In this document: one piece after another, positions 48,751-61,655 of the stretch | Position numbering within the stretch: the first letter of the stretch is position 1 | Layout of the letters: each line of letters begins with the position of its first letter | Assembly: GCA_013397455.1 (NCBI GenBank) | Contig: VYZB01000077.1 | Location: 2,308,717 to 2,372,716, forward strand | From: Crotophaga sulcirostris | Lineage: Eukaryota > Chordata > Aves > Cuculiformes > Crotophagidae | Direction of reading: 5' to 3' | Length of the DNA: 64,000 nucleotides | Program-made: the position numbers and the translations under genes | The notes under the pieces: model-generated | Database searches by the model: none | Told to the model about the DNA's origin: nothing | The model's input: only the letters and a program-made list of their open reading frames with translations

Positions 48751-51014
48751 TGATTGACTCATACTATATTTTGAAAAAACTCAGAAAATACCAGTCAGTC
48801 TTCAGACTGTTCCTTCCAGAGTCCAAAAAAAGCAGAGGCTACAAAATTGCAGTGAAGCTGCAGCAAATTTCAATTTCTTCAGCTTTGGCATGTTGGCAGA
48901 GTACAGATGCAGAATGCAGCTGGGTATGTCTTTGTCCATAGGGCACTCGGAGGGAGTGCTGAATTATAATGCTGTCTTGGGAGCAGTGGTGCAATAGTGA
49001 TTGTCCAAGATACATAATCTATTTTAGTAAGATATAAACTATGTAAACATTATTACATTACTATTACATGTCTGATTTTAACAGCCAGGTGATTCAAGGA
49101 GATTACAAAACCAATGTAAACTAAGATGGTCCAAAACCCACAACTTTGATAATTTCAGGGTTAATGGAGTTGGGATTAGCATTCAGATCCTAAATTAGAT
49201 GGGAATTTGAAGAGTTGACTAAGGTTTAACAAATATCTTCTACCCATGTGTCAGCCTCCATTAGCCAATTCAAAGGACAGGGACTTGGAAAAATAAAAAA
49301 GATTTCCAAAAGCCTCTTCAAGTCCAAGAAAACACCACTTTGAGACCAACATTATCAAGACCAGCAGACTCCAACAAGCATACAATTACTACCCTTTTAA
49401 AACTAAAATTGTAAAACCATTAAAAAGCAATGAGATGTTGTTTAACTCATTTTGTTTGGAGATGTTTAAGTACTTGTGAATGTAACTAATGACAGTTTTA
49501 TATAGTGACAGATTAAGGCCCATTTATGGGCTGCAAATGCTCTGTAGTAACAGCATCCTAAATAACCATTGTCAGAGCAGCAGGTTTACTGTTATTTACT
49601 CTCCTCCTTTGAATGCATGCTTCCCAGTTCAGGCATCGTTGTGAGGCATAAGCAAACTTCACAAACGTTTTCTGGTTTTCTCCCTGTCCTGGCTTCTGAA
49701 TCTGGAAGAAGGATGCTCTTCCAGCCTGTGCATTGCAGAGTAACGGGTAGCAACAAGACTAAGGAGAAAAAAGACATGGAGTCTTCTATTTTAGAAAAAG
49801 AGAGGCTGTTTCCATAATAAGAGGTACTAAGAAGTGAGGAGGAAGGAGGGGAAGGAAGGGAAATGAAGAAGAAAAAAAGGAATTTCAGAGGTTTGGGCTC
49901 TGGAGCCAAAAGGATGTTTGTTTTGGTGGCCAGGACAGGTGTTTTGTAAGACCCTGACATTTTCCTCAACCCAGCTCTCATTCGGTTTTAGTTTGTGAGT
50001 GAGCTTTATCCCTCATAAAAGTCTTCCTGTTGCTAATCACAGACTAAGTCAGGAGAGATTTTAAAAACTGTACAGAGAAACTGTGAGAAAACATTTAGAA
50101 AGCATGGCAAAGAAGGCAAGGTATAGGATAGTGAAGGAAAAACAAAACGGAATAAACCAAGCAGTAGTGTTCTGCTTACTATTTACAAGTCTATATAAAA
50201 AGAACAGTTTACAAACATATAGATCTAAGTCATTGCTATAAATGCAATGTCTGAAGAGTGCTGTACCACTGTGATGGGTACAACGTCAAGACTCAAGCAG
50301 AAAAGATCCTGGTGACAGCATTACTTATGAAAAATGTGGTGTCCAGCACACATTAAATCTTGCAAATAATACAGCAGTCCACCACAACAAACATATATTT
50401 CTGAGGAGGTGGAGTGGAAAGAATTTTAAAATAAAACAGTTGAATGCCATTTCTACCTAAACATAGCTCAGTTTACTAGTAAAATTTCTCCTAAAAGTGT
50501 ATGTTTTCAATATCAGATTAAACACATCTTTTAGAAGTTTATACTCATAGTGTCACTGCCAGCTATAAGGGTTTTTTTCAGAGTTACTATAGCCCTTTCC
50601 AGCACATTACTAAACTAAAGGACATTGCTTTAAATGTAGCAAATGAGATTTGCAATGTCTAATTGTTATAAAAGAGTGATTTTATTAGCTCAATTATACC
50701 CAATATGTAATACAGTTACATCAAAGCAATTAGCTCCATTAACGTGCCCTTTTTGACTGAAGTGATTTGTGATAGGCTTCCCACAGATACAGTGCTATAT
50801 AAAATAAGTAATTAATAAAAGTCATTTAAATTGTCACACAGTGCGGAACCACCCTGAAACTGAACAGATGCCTCAGTTTTACATCAACCGATATACAAAT
50901 GGATATTACTTCTATTCCAGAAATCATAAAGTAATTCTGAGAAGCAGATATTTTTGTGGTTGGAACAGACCAGCCTGCACCCAGTAATGAAGCAAATGAC
51001 ACAAGCCCACTTTC

Positions 51015-51445
51015 CTCCCACACTTCCTCAGCTTACCTATGAGGATGTTGTGGGAGCCAGTGTCAAAACCCTTGCCGGAACCAAGGTAGACAACATCAAC
51101 TGCTCTCCCCTCATCTGCCCAAACAGTTATGCCATCATAGAATGCTATGAGATTACTTAAGTATGATTTCCCCTTCGTGAATTCATGTTGATCACTCCTG
51201 ATAACTTGGAGATGAGAACTAGAATTAGTTGCTCCATCACCTTTCCAGGGATGGAGATGAGGCTGACTAGCCTGCAGTTTCCTGGGTCCTTCTTCTTGCC
51301 CTTTTTAAAGATTAGAGTAACACTGGCTTTTCTCCAGTCCAGACACCTCTCTTGTTGTCCATGATCCTCCAAAGATAATGGAGAGAAGCTTAGCAATAAC
51401 ATCTACCAGGTCCCTCCACACCCATGGGTGCATCCCACAAAATCA
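51015..51445 (-). mobile_element. Old CR1-type LINE fragment (RT N-terminal region)
   Basis: A minus-strand CR1 ORF2 fragment without 3' UTR or tail. The open stretch at 51157-51402 reads DWRKASVTLIFKKGKKKDPG, then RLVSLISIPGKVMEQLI, the N-terminal fingers region of CR1 RT. The sequence below it (about 51040-51110) is the diverged counterpart of the motif A region with the lost catalytic stretch. Beyond 51405 the linker sequence continues to about 51445 (CCCATGGGTGCATCCCAC). Indels and substitutions are frequent, so this is one of the oldest copies in the window. It is a dead internal fragment; its boundaries are accurate to about 20 bp. Confidence 0.88.
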
Positions 51446-52504
51446 GGTCTATACATCAACGCTGTGTGTTGGATATGAAAATGAATCAATTCTCTCAGTG
51501 CTGGGATAATCTATGTATACATTTAGTGACATTCCATTAAAGGAATCTTTAATTCTGTGCATTACATTTCTTGAGTGTCCATGTCTAGTCAGAAGCTCGC
51601 TGAGCAGTTTTTATTACCTTTTGCCTGAAAAGAAAGGAATGAGGGGAAAAAAAAAGAAAACCGGCAAATGAGTTTTTTTTTCTAAACTGCAGGGATGAAA
51701 AATGTTGCATAAGGTTTGATCCCACATCCAGATCTCTCATTGCTTGCAGTGGAAGCAGGAATACTTACTGCAGAGATGTAAAAGATAAAAGACAAAAATT
51801 TATTTTAGCATAGCTCAAACACAGGCATTAATTTTGTTGTGATGACTACAATTTCACTGGGCAAATACTAATATTCATGTCAAAATTGAGAAATAGCAGT
51901 TTAATCGCTGGTTTGTGTTTCTAAAGTTTTAGTTTTGATAAAATGCCTGTGTTCTGTACATAAGTGTCTGAACCTTTAAACTTTGTTATTTCATAATATG
52001 GTGTAAATATGAATGAAGTTTCTTGAAGAGGTTATTCAACAAATAACCACATCAAACTTGAGACAAACCTTTTTTAATTAGCTGTCAAGTTAAAATAGTT
52101 ATAGTTCTGATGTTTTTATATGGAAAGGTCATTAAAAGTCTACCATGATCTCTGTGGGATTTTACTGATAACGGGCAGGAAAAGAATTAGTGTTGCAATC
52201 CAGCCAGGTATACGTTATTCAAAAATATTCCATACAATGATTCATAATATAGCAAATTTCCATGGCTTTTAGATAATCAATAACAGAGAAGTCACAAACT
52301 CCATGAACTATGTTGGTTTAGCTTAAGAATAACCTTTTTATCTACTCTATTATTTACTATTCAGACATTGTTAATTAATAGAAGTTTAAAACACTAAAAA
52401 GTTTAACATGAACAATTCAAAGTATGGTATAGTTTATATAGTATATATAGTATCTTCTTTAAAATTTTGATCAATTTGATGCTGCTACAATGCTGAGTTA
52501 ATGT

Positions 52505-52538
52505 AATCAGAAGTATACAGCAATCAGGAGTATACAGC
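52505..52538 (+). repeat. 17-bp tandem duplication
   Basis: AATCAGAAGTATACAGC (52505-52521) is followed at once by AATCAGGAGTATACAGC (52522-52538), differing at one base. This is a recent local duplication with no evident function. Confidence 0.95.
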
Positions 52539-54779
52539 AAATTGACTGTAAGGCTTATCATTTGGTTAGGCTACAAAAATACAGTTTAGTTTAGTTTGGA
52601 GTTATCCTATTTTATGCCCCAAGGACCAAAGGAGCCCTTAAAATAAGGCAGGCTAAAACCACAAACTATTCTGCATTCTTTAAATCTCATGGCATTCATC
52701 TAGTGGTTATCCTCTTGGAATCAGCCAGCATCAGCTGAGCCAACACCACATATGGTATCAGCTAATTTGACCTGTCAAAAATTTAAAAATATATACAAAA
52801 AAAGACTAAAACCTAATCATTACCCCTAAAGCAATTTAATTCAGCATTTTAACAGTCATATTTGACTGTAGTAAGATACTAAGATAAAGCTTTTTTGAAG
52901 TATTATTACTCTTAGTATGGAAATGCTTTTAAACGTTAATTTAAATGTTTTAAATATTTTTTTAAAATTCACATTCAACCATTCATTTTTACACATTTTT
53001 TAGTAAGGCACAAATCCAAAAGAGTTCTGTTTCGATAGATATGGAAAGATGCCAACGGATGAGACTACTGTGAATTGCAATAGTACATCCAGCTGGGCTT
53101 CAACCTAAATTATTATTGAAACTACATGACATTCTGTATTTCATTTGATTATACTTTTATTTTCAGCCACCTAAAGCCAAAGATTTTTTAATATAAATAC
53201 TGATAATTGGGAGATACTATGAAGGATACCTCTCAGATCTACTAAAACTAGATTTCAACAGGACCTGAGTTTCTAATGTTGCACAGTAGTTAAATCAGAG
53301 CAGATTAATTGGGTGGTGTACTCACAAGGAACAAAAAGGCCATATCATTAAGTATATTTACATTCACAGTTACTCAGAAAAAGCATAAGTGAACTTTGAC
53401 CGAGACATTCTTCAAATATGCCTATGACAAGAAAATACTATTGCTACTGTGTATGTAAGATAACCTTTATTCAGTTTTGAGTTCTACTCATTTACAGTGT
53501 TTAAAATCAATCAACATACACACATGAAAACAAAGGAACACATCCATCAGGGTAAATAAGATTAACACTGGATCCCCGATAAAAAGCAATTTTATCAGAT
53601 CATAATCTGTTTTCTCTGGCTGTTCTTGAATAATATCCAGTTTCAAGCAAGATAACTCATTACAGTGTCATGTTGTGTCTGTTCAACAGTGTGTTCTTGT
53701 ACAAGTGCTACTGGTAACCAAAGTCAAACCAGCCTGGGGAGCGTTCCAAGATGGGTAATTATTCTTACCTTCATGTTACAATTTGCTTCAGTTTGCTCCC
53801 TTGCTGTAGAAGAAGCATTACTATTAAGCCCAGGATCTGAGTAGTTGGGTGTGGAAATTGGGTACATACCCCTCAATACCCACACTGTATTAGCATGGAT
53901 ATTTCTGGAATTGCTCCATGAATCAGATCAATGTGAAAAAAACCCAAAATGTCTGGGTTTTGCTCCTTTTTCCTCCATCTTGGAAAAAAGAATTCTTCAG
54001 TTCCAATCTAGCTCACATCACAACTGCCACAAACTGCTTTGTCGACAAAATGGGAGCAGAAGGGAAAACCTATTGTGAGGGGACAAGGGGAAGCAATACT
54101 TCAAACAGAATTGCCGTAATAACTTCTTAATCTCAAACCAAAGTGACTGTAAGAAAAGCCACATTTGATTCTTGTAACAGCAAGAGACCTACAGAAAGCT
54201 CGTGGACGAAACTGTGTCCAACCTACATTTAATTTATATGACAGTGATCCTTGCTCCATGTGCAGGGAAGCTGCACTAACTGCAGTAAGTACTAGAACAG
54301 ACTAACAAGAGTGTAATCTTTTTCTTAATTTCCATGTCTGTTTTTCCCAAGCACACAGTCAACAGTGTCACTTAAACATAAGGTACTTGGACCTTGGACT
54401 GAGCTCCCATGGGCACCAGTGGAAGTCCTGTAAACCAAAAGTGCTCAGCGCGTTCATCTGGCAGAGTTTTGAAACAGTGCATTTGAAGGGCAGAAACGTC
54501 AATACAAGTGAAAAATGGCAAAAGGCTCAATTTGAGGATTCTATGTGAAGAAAGACTCCTCTTAAACAGGCAATGTATCTGAATATTTTTAATAATCATT
54601 CTGGGAAACGATTTTACAGCTCCTGAAGGACTATTTCAAAAAGCTTCTCACAAGGGACACAATGCACTTAGTGCTTTTACATATGAAAATTGTGTTCTCA
54701 GTGTATCTGTTGACAGTAGAGCAGATGCCTTTTATCACTGTAACTTCTGAATTCTCTTTGACTTCAATCTGACCATAGG

Positions 54780-55080
54780 CATGAGCAAAGAAAGTATCTC
54801 CTTGGGCAGGGACATTAAGTGGTAATTAATTATAGAAGCAATTGTGGGATTGGAAATTACCAATTAATTGCCATTAATCGGCAATGTAATGAGGAATAGT
54901 AAATGAAAAAACCCAGAAGTTTGCATTTAAAATTACAGACCACAAGAATGGAAGAAGATCCACACCTAAAGGCATGGCAATGGATGTAATTATAATGCAT
55001 GTTATAAGAAATGACTCAAACAAGTGACTTCCTTTTGCCCTACATGGGTTTTTTTGCATTCTGTCCACCATAGATAGTCA
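54780..55080. promoter_or_regulatory. Possible enhancer: dense homeodomain-type sites
   Basis: Within about 80 bases there are TAATTAATTA (54823-54832), the perfect palindrome CAATTAATTG (54861-54870) and CCATTAATCGGCAATGTAAT (54871-54890). These are tightly packed cores of the ATTA/TAAT type bound by homeodomain proteins. The following 180 bases hold further TAAT, GATTA-like and AP-1-like (ATGACTCA, 55011-55018) elements. Compact clusters of this sort are typical of conserved developmental enhancers in vertebrate gene deserts. The site cores are read directly, while regulatory function is inference because conservation could not be checked. Confidence 0.35.
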
Positions 55081-56592
55081 GTATATTAGTAATTAATTCT
55101 GACCACAGCTTTTTCCTATTCTACAATCACAACTGATAAAGCACGGATAAGCTCATTTCACTTAGCACAAGTCGTCCCTTTACCAAGTCGCTTGGAAAAG
55201 TTCTTGTTTACAACCTCCTCTGGTAATAGCAAACTGGTGGCTGAAGGGATCAGGGGCTCCTTCCTGTCAGGGAAGCACAAACAGAACAGCTGCTTTTCCT
55301 GCTTGTTAATTGTAAAGAAGATAGTGCCATGGCAAAATGTATTAAAAATAGATGGCATTAGCTTAAAAAATACACCTGGAGATTTTCCGGAGACCCTTTT
55401 AGTTAAGCTTGCAGTGCACTGAGTGGTTACACAGCTAAGTTATTCAGCTAATTGGCAACTAGGTAAAGTAACTTCTCTTTTCCTTTCTACATAAACAATT
55501 TTGGGAAGTCGATAAATGTTCAGTGAAATACGCATTATATCTGACTTCAGATGCTCAACTTAAAAGATCCAGACTTCTTATTCTACTAAAAAGAGACATC
55601 AGCATGATGTTGCTATAATTTTAATTGCTACAACACAATTATTAAATGTAAGGGATTATATGCAATGAACAAATTGGCAATAATGGTACTAATAGTTTCT
55701 TCTCCCTTTTGTTAGGTGATATTATGATCAACTCTCTTGGCATCTAAAAGAAGCCTCTCTCTTTTTAATTAGTCCCAGGCCTCTAATGAAACCTGAAAGC
55801 AAAAGGTGTGAAATCCTGCTGCTGTAAAATCAGTATCAAAGCCCTTAAAGTTTTAGTGGTATTGGTCTACAGCCAAGTTTCTCATCTCTTCAGTTGAAGA
55901 ACTGTTTTTCTCTAATCAGTCAAGTTCCCTTTTACTCTATTTTCATCAGACAGTAAAAAGTGGCCATATCTGATTGTGAAGGATAGATGATTGCAAAGAA
56001 CTAGAAATAAAAAAAAAAGATCCTTTATTTTTCCTTTTCGTCTGTTTCTGCAGCCAGTAAACACTGATGTTCAACATAGAGAAAGTCAGTGTATTTTAAA
56101 TTTATATGGGCATATTTGGCCTACTTGGATATAACATAAGATTCGTTTTCCAAAAATAAATTATCACTTGTCTGAAAAAGTAAGTGTCAGGCAAGGACAA
56201 TGAATTCCCATCAAAATTCTGTTAAAGTAACATTATATTCAATATTATCATCACTAGCAGTAGCAGCATTATTTTCTGTCATGACAAACCATACTGGAAA
56301 ACCTATAAAGGGCTTGCCAGTGACAAAACAGTTGTAGTTACACTGACTTCTAACAAATGTGGCTGTTTTCTTTTTATTTACAGAACTTCCCAAAATGTGA
56401 GCAGAACTTAAAAATCTGTGTAACACATGAAACAAAGCAGGAGTAACATTTTAAACACTACATATCTACAAGTCATATGTTTAGGAGTCTAAGGATACTG
56501 ACAAGTCCGTGACAGGACTGAGGTACTTTTAATGAAAGTGCTCCATCCTTATAAATTTACTAAAGTTTTACAGTTACTGATAGTATTAGAGC

Positions 56593-56607
56593 AAATCACT
56601 GTGATTT
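56593..56607. repeat. 15-nt palindrome, second copy
   Basis: AAATCAC-T-GTGATTT is an exact repeat of the core of the palindrome at 45757-45773, here flanked by unrelated bases. Repetition of a 15-mer once in 64 kb of AT-rich DNA is not by itself surprising. Confidence 0.6.
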
Positions 56608-57404
56608 GATGCACCTGAAACAAATATACAAACTGTGTCTAAACAAAGTACTTCACTGTGTTTAAAGAAAAAAAACCCACCACTAAACAGATGAATCCAT
56701 GGACTTCAGACACATAAAGGTTCTGAAGAGTTAAGGAGTAGGAGTCCAGGCAGGTGCTCCTCACATGACTTACTGTTAAGCAGTCACAAGTGCATTCCCT
56801 CTGTGACATCCTGTAGGGACATTCAGTAAGTTTTGGTAAGACCCATCAGAAAAGATACTTACTGAAACCCAAATACAGCCTCTCCTGCATACATTAATTG
56901 ATAGCTTGGTGTGCAGGACCTGTGAACAACTGAACGTCTGAAAATGCCAGGATAAGTCTCACTGAGACCTAAGCAGTAGCCAGTCAATCTTTATGAGCAT
57001 TCTCGAGGCAGGAGTTGAACATAATCTTCTTCTACCACGTTAGTTTATTTTCCTTCTCCTAACCTACAAAATTTATTGCTTATGTCCTTCCTAGAACTTA
57101 TTTTTTCTCCAACTCTATCATCGCAGCAATCTATTCTCATCACAGATACAGTAAATGTGTTTTGAGCTCTCTCTCTTATCATGTAATTCCATTTTCCATT
57201 ATAGAAGCAATTGTGAGATCAGAAAGCCTTGACTGAACTCCTAGTAAAGTAAATAGAAGTTCATAATTGATTGCAAAAGGAGTTGGGACCAGATGAGAGG
57301 TTGCAGTTTTAGAGAATGTGTACTGACCATTTGGTTCACATTTGGTTTTATTGTTTATTTATATGCACTGTCTGTTTGTACTGGATCAGCATTTCTCCCT
57401 GTCA

Positions 57405-57430
57405 CCCCTCACCCTCCACCCTCCCAGCCC
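57405..57430 (-). other. G-quadruplex motif on the minus strand
   Basis: The plus strand has C runs at 57405-57408, 57412-57414, 57419-57421, 57423-57425 and 57428-57430 with loops of 3, 4, 1 and 2 bases. The minus strand therefore carries five G runs, one more than a quadruplex needs, while the plus strand could form an i-motif. No gene start is seen beside it. Confidence 0.75.
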
Positions 57431-60400
57431 ACCTCCATATGCCTGTAGTGCAATCACAAAATCTTTATCTTGGATCTAAGAGGGGACTGAGGTTTATGGA
57501 AACCTTCAGTGAGTCCAAATGCAAATAGCAGTAGGTCCAGGAACCAATCTGGCTGAAGGCAACTGACAAAAGCCAGTGGTTTGTTTTCACGTCATCAAAC
57601 AGCCAGTGATACATTAGCTCTGGCCGAAGGGAAGGGTTTCACAGCAGTAGCTGGTGTAGACCCAGTATCAACAGAACAGGCTCTGATGACTTAAGGATGT
57701 AAGTACTGGCCATTTGGTAGTTAAACTGCAGAGCCAGATGCTACCCAGTATCAGTGAAACTGTCATGTGTAGTTCAAAAAGCTTTAGGTGGTCAATAAAT
57801 CATCGTGACTCAGTCAGCTGAAGGGTAGAGCTCTACATACTGTCGGTGAAAAAAAGTTGCCAAATGGGGATGGATAGCAGCATGCCCCTACACAAAGATG
57901 AGGCTGGCATGTCTGGTGGCACTGTCACTAGATGGAAAAAAGAACTTCCCTTTTCAACTACTCACACAGAACCAATGTGTAAATAATGTGGATGCACTGA
58001 GGTACCAAACTGAGGTCCCTTCTCTTGTAACACAATGGTCTCCTACAGTCCTGCATGACAGCAAAGTCACTGACCTCAATGAATTCCAGTAATGGGTATT
58101 TCCACAAATAATCATAATAAAAAATTTTTCCCTCTCCAAATTCTAGGTTAAGTGTTCCTACCTTCAGTTTTGTTCCAATATGCAACACAGCAATTAAAAC
58201 TGTAAAAATAAAGATAAATTACTAGGAGGAACATTTTCATGGTAAAAGATCTGATATGTTCTCCTCTGAAGATGTGAGCTATAGCATCAAGGATTCCCAA
58301 CAATAACATTCCCCTCTCTTTCTTGCATAAATTAACACTATCTGTTAATACAAATTAAAATAAGACTGTGGGTTATATTACATAAACTTTTTCCATGACA
58401 CCTTTTTGTCATCCTGTATTTCAAACGTATACTTTGAAAACAAGCTGGCACATTTGACAATTCAATAGTGTAAAAATAATGAAATAATGTTCAAAAGCCC
58501 ACAGACGGCTTATAAGGGATTCAGAAAAATCTAATTATCACTGCTTTGTGCTATCAATCAATATGCAACATCCTCTGTCTTAGTCGAATTGCCTGGGAAT
58601 AAGGTTCACTACTTTATGTGCTATTGACATAGGTCCTAAACAATGTAGGTAGTGAAAATTGCCATATGGTCAATATTAAATGAAAGTTGTGCTACTATAA
58701 ATCAATGAATAGTGTTGGTTGTCACCACGGGAATTACACAATCACTTTTCAGAAGGGCTAAAGGCCGCTACTTGTTTTGTTTTCACACTGAGCTCCAGTT
58801 CAAAAACTAATTTCCTAACCCTCACCCAAATAAAATATTAACTTGTACAGTGGTAGATTAAACACTGTATCTATCTACTTATTCTACCACAGTCCTGTAT
58901 GTTAGCTCTAACTAAATCTTATTCCTCTAAAATATGCCAATGTACCAGTCACAGAGAGTTATTCTATAGAACAGAAAACTTCATAAAGACATGTAAAGAA
59001 AGGGAATATTTCATTAAATCAACAACTTCAAGGCAATATGAGCAATAAAAGTCTTAATATCCAAGTATTTCACCATAGAAACCTTAAATCTTATTAAAAA
59101 GGAGTTTTTAGACTGCAAAAATTCCAAGTGTATTATAACTTTAGAATCCTATATAATGTATTGGTGAGTGTTCCTCCTCTCTGTGACATAAACATTGCTT
59201 TCCACTGCCATAGATAAAGTGAATTCCTCATTTGGTAAAGTTACAGGATTCCTCACCATGTGAATGACTGTTCCTTCCCTCACAAAAGAAAAAATTGGTA
59301 CCACTTTGTATAGAATACACAAAGTAAAGGGCAGATTTGAAAGCTCTGCAGGTCGAAACTGGATTACAGTACATACTGTCTGTAAGTCAGCATGTGGGAC
59401 TGGGGGGAGCACTTTCTGCAGTGTTTCAGCACATCAGCACCAAACAGACAGCTTTCAGAGAGCATTTTTAAATGCCCTCTCACAGCCCTGTCCAGAACTA
59501 GAAAGCTGCTAGGCAGCAGCATATGCAACACCAAAGTGCATCATTTTAAGGATAGGAAAGCACCCTTTACTAGTGGATTTAAGCCTGTTCTCAAACCTGA
59601 GACAGGACCATTCATCTTGGGATAGTAGCAGTTCCTCCTGGAACACCAGTGCCAGATGACCACAGAAGCCTCAAAATGCTGTCAAGAGAGCAAGGGAACT
59701 ATGAGAAGACAGAGGATTTGGGGTACATCAAAGGATGTCAGTAAGGATCTCCTTGTTTCCAAAAGTGATCTGGCAACCTCCTTACTCAGAGGGCTTCTGT
59801 TCAGAGTGATGAAATAGCCCAATAGTAGTGGCATGGGTCCTTCAGACACATATGACCAAGCACTTGAGAAAGACTGGATGTTCATTGTGAGAAACACGGA
59901 GGTCTCTCACCGTGATACACAGAGATGCCCACCCAGTTCCTCTCATCAAAAAAACATAGCAACAGAGAGATATTCAGAAAAATTCATATACATACACAGC
60001 CCATATAGCAGTACAGAAATACCCATGTACAAACTTCCTTCACTTCCCAGTGTACGCACACTTTTCTCTGCACGTCTGAGGTCATTCCCATACTCCACCA
60101 AGGAGAGCTACAATGGCAACAGAGCAGCCCAGTGTACTTGCAAAAGGAAGAACGTCATGTGGCAAGCCACATAATGAAGACAAACCAAGAAGAGGACAAA
60201 AAAGTGCAACATAAATGTCATTACAGTAGCCCTAAAGGAGAGGAAATTAAAGAGCTTGACACATTGGAATGAAGGAAAACTCAGAACCTCGTGGAGCTCA
60301 GGACGGATTTCACTGCCCTTCAACCTTGTACACTTGGCAAGAATCCACAGTTGCTTCTACCTAAAGGCACTCTGGACCTGTGGAAAAACTATTAAACACT

Positions 60401-61635
60401 TTGAGGTTGTCATAATGTTAGCTCACACTCAGCTACATATTCTATGTGGCTAAATGCCATGTCATTCACCCAGCTAATGAAAAAAACCAAACAAATGATA
60501 AAAAGAAGAAAAACCCAGAAAAATTCCTCTTATCTGGCAGCATGTGATTTCCTACTGAGAAATATGAACTAATATAAGCTAAAATATAAGCAAGACTAAT
60601 AATTTTTCATTGAAGAATGAAGTAGAACAGTCCATAAAAATTCACACTAGCCTGTGAGAGTGTTAAATGTTGGTCTGTTATGGAGAAAACGAAATTTGAC
60701 AGTTAAGAAAACTATGATCAAACTTCTCCAATAGTGCAAAAGCATGAAGAACATAAAACAGAACACTACAGTATTCGTATGACATCATAGGGTTTGAAAT
60801 TGAAATGTAGGCCAATTATTGGCAAACTAAATGGAGAAACAAGGGATTTTTTTATTGACAGATCTCATAAATGTGTTTCATATAGAAAAATTCAGTTTTT
60901 ACAAACAATATATCAACGAACTATTAAGATTCAAAGATGCTAAGGAGTCCAACGTGTTAAAAGACAAAGTTTGCTTCACATATGGCTCTTTCCTTCAATG
61001 CTAAGATAAAGACATAGACACACACGTCGAGATAAAACTTACAGTTACAAGCATAAAATGAAACCTACCAAACAGGCAAAATTTTCCTAAAAGTCCCCAC
61101 ATTTCCTTGAAAAACTTTTGGCAAAATTGAATAAATACAACACTATAAATAAAATTTAAAAATTCATTACTTTATCATACTGTGTCAAAAAAGAAATTTG
61201 AAAAAGTCAAGCATTTATATTTGAATAGTAGTTCATTCATAAAACTCCCACAATTTTATTTTTGAAATTTCTAAATATTTTCATGGAAATTGGTTTTCTC
61301 TGATAAAAATGCAAAGTTGTGTTTTGCTTCACCAACATTTATTAAAACATAAACAGAATCAGGCCATGCCATCAGACACTTGTTATTCACACGGTTCCAT
61401 TCCAGTATCCACACTTCAGAACTGAAATAGTGGCATTGCCTGTCATGCCCTTGTTCAAAAGAAAATTGCCTTGATGTTCTGGCAATCAACGTATTACAAG
61501 TCAGCAATTAAACTCTCCAGCATGGGAAAGGCATGGGAGGAGAAATATTAGGACTCTGCTATGTTAATTTTGTTTAGGCAATCACTGAGGTATGACAGTG
61601 ATTATAGCTCAAATCTTAAAACAAAATATTTTAAA

Positions 61636-61655
61636 CTGTCATAGCCTGTCATAGC
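61636..61655 (+). repeat. 10-bp perfect tandem duplication
   Basis: CTGTCATAGC occurs twice in direct succession (61636-61645 and 61646-61655). It is a small slippage-type duplication with no evident function. Confidence 0.9.

Larger units (their letters stand above)
37624..51014. other. Unique AT-rich DNA, no gene seen
   Basis: About 13.4 kb with no CR1 of recognisable age. Contents that can be pointed to are a T10/A9 run at 42068-42086, a MIR-like relic at about 43264-43363, a possible integrase-like relic at 44631-44763, a 17-nt palindrome at 45757-45773 and an A-rich run at 48713-48750. GC-richer islands at 41580-41830 and 42180-42480 show no coding pattern. Open frames of up to 129 codons (for example 49592-49981 minus) have no domain. 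Confidence 0.6.

Noticed and set aside
49592..49981. 129-codon minus-strand open frame with a Phe/Ser/Pro-rich middle
   Set aside because: The low-complexity middle comes from a purine tract on the other strand. No domain.
59580..60174. Overlapping open frames in a GC-richer segment, considered as an LTR or exon
   Set aside because: No terminal repeat pair, primer-binding site or polypurine tract was found, and no domain is present in any frame.
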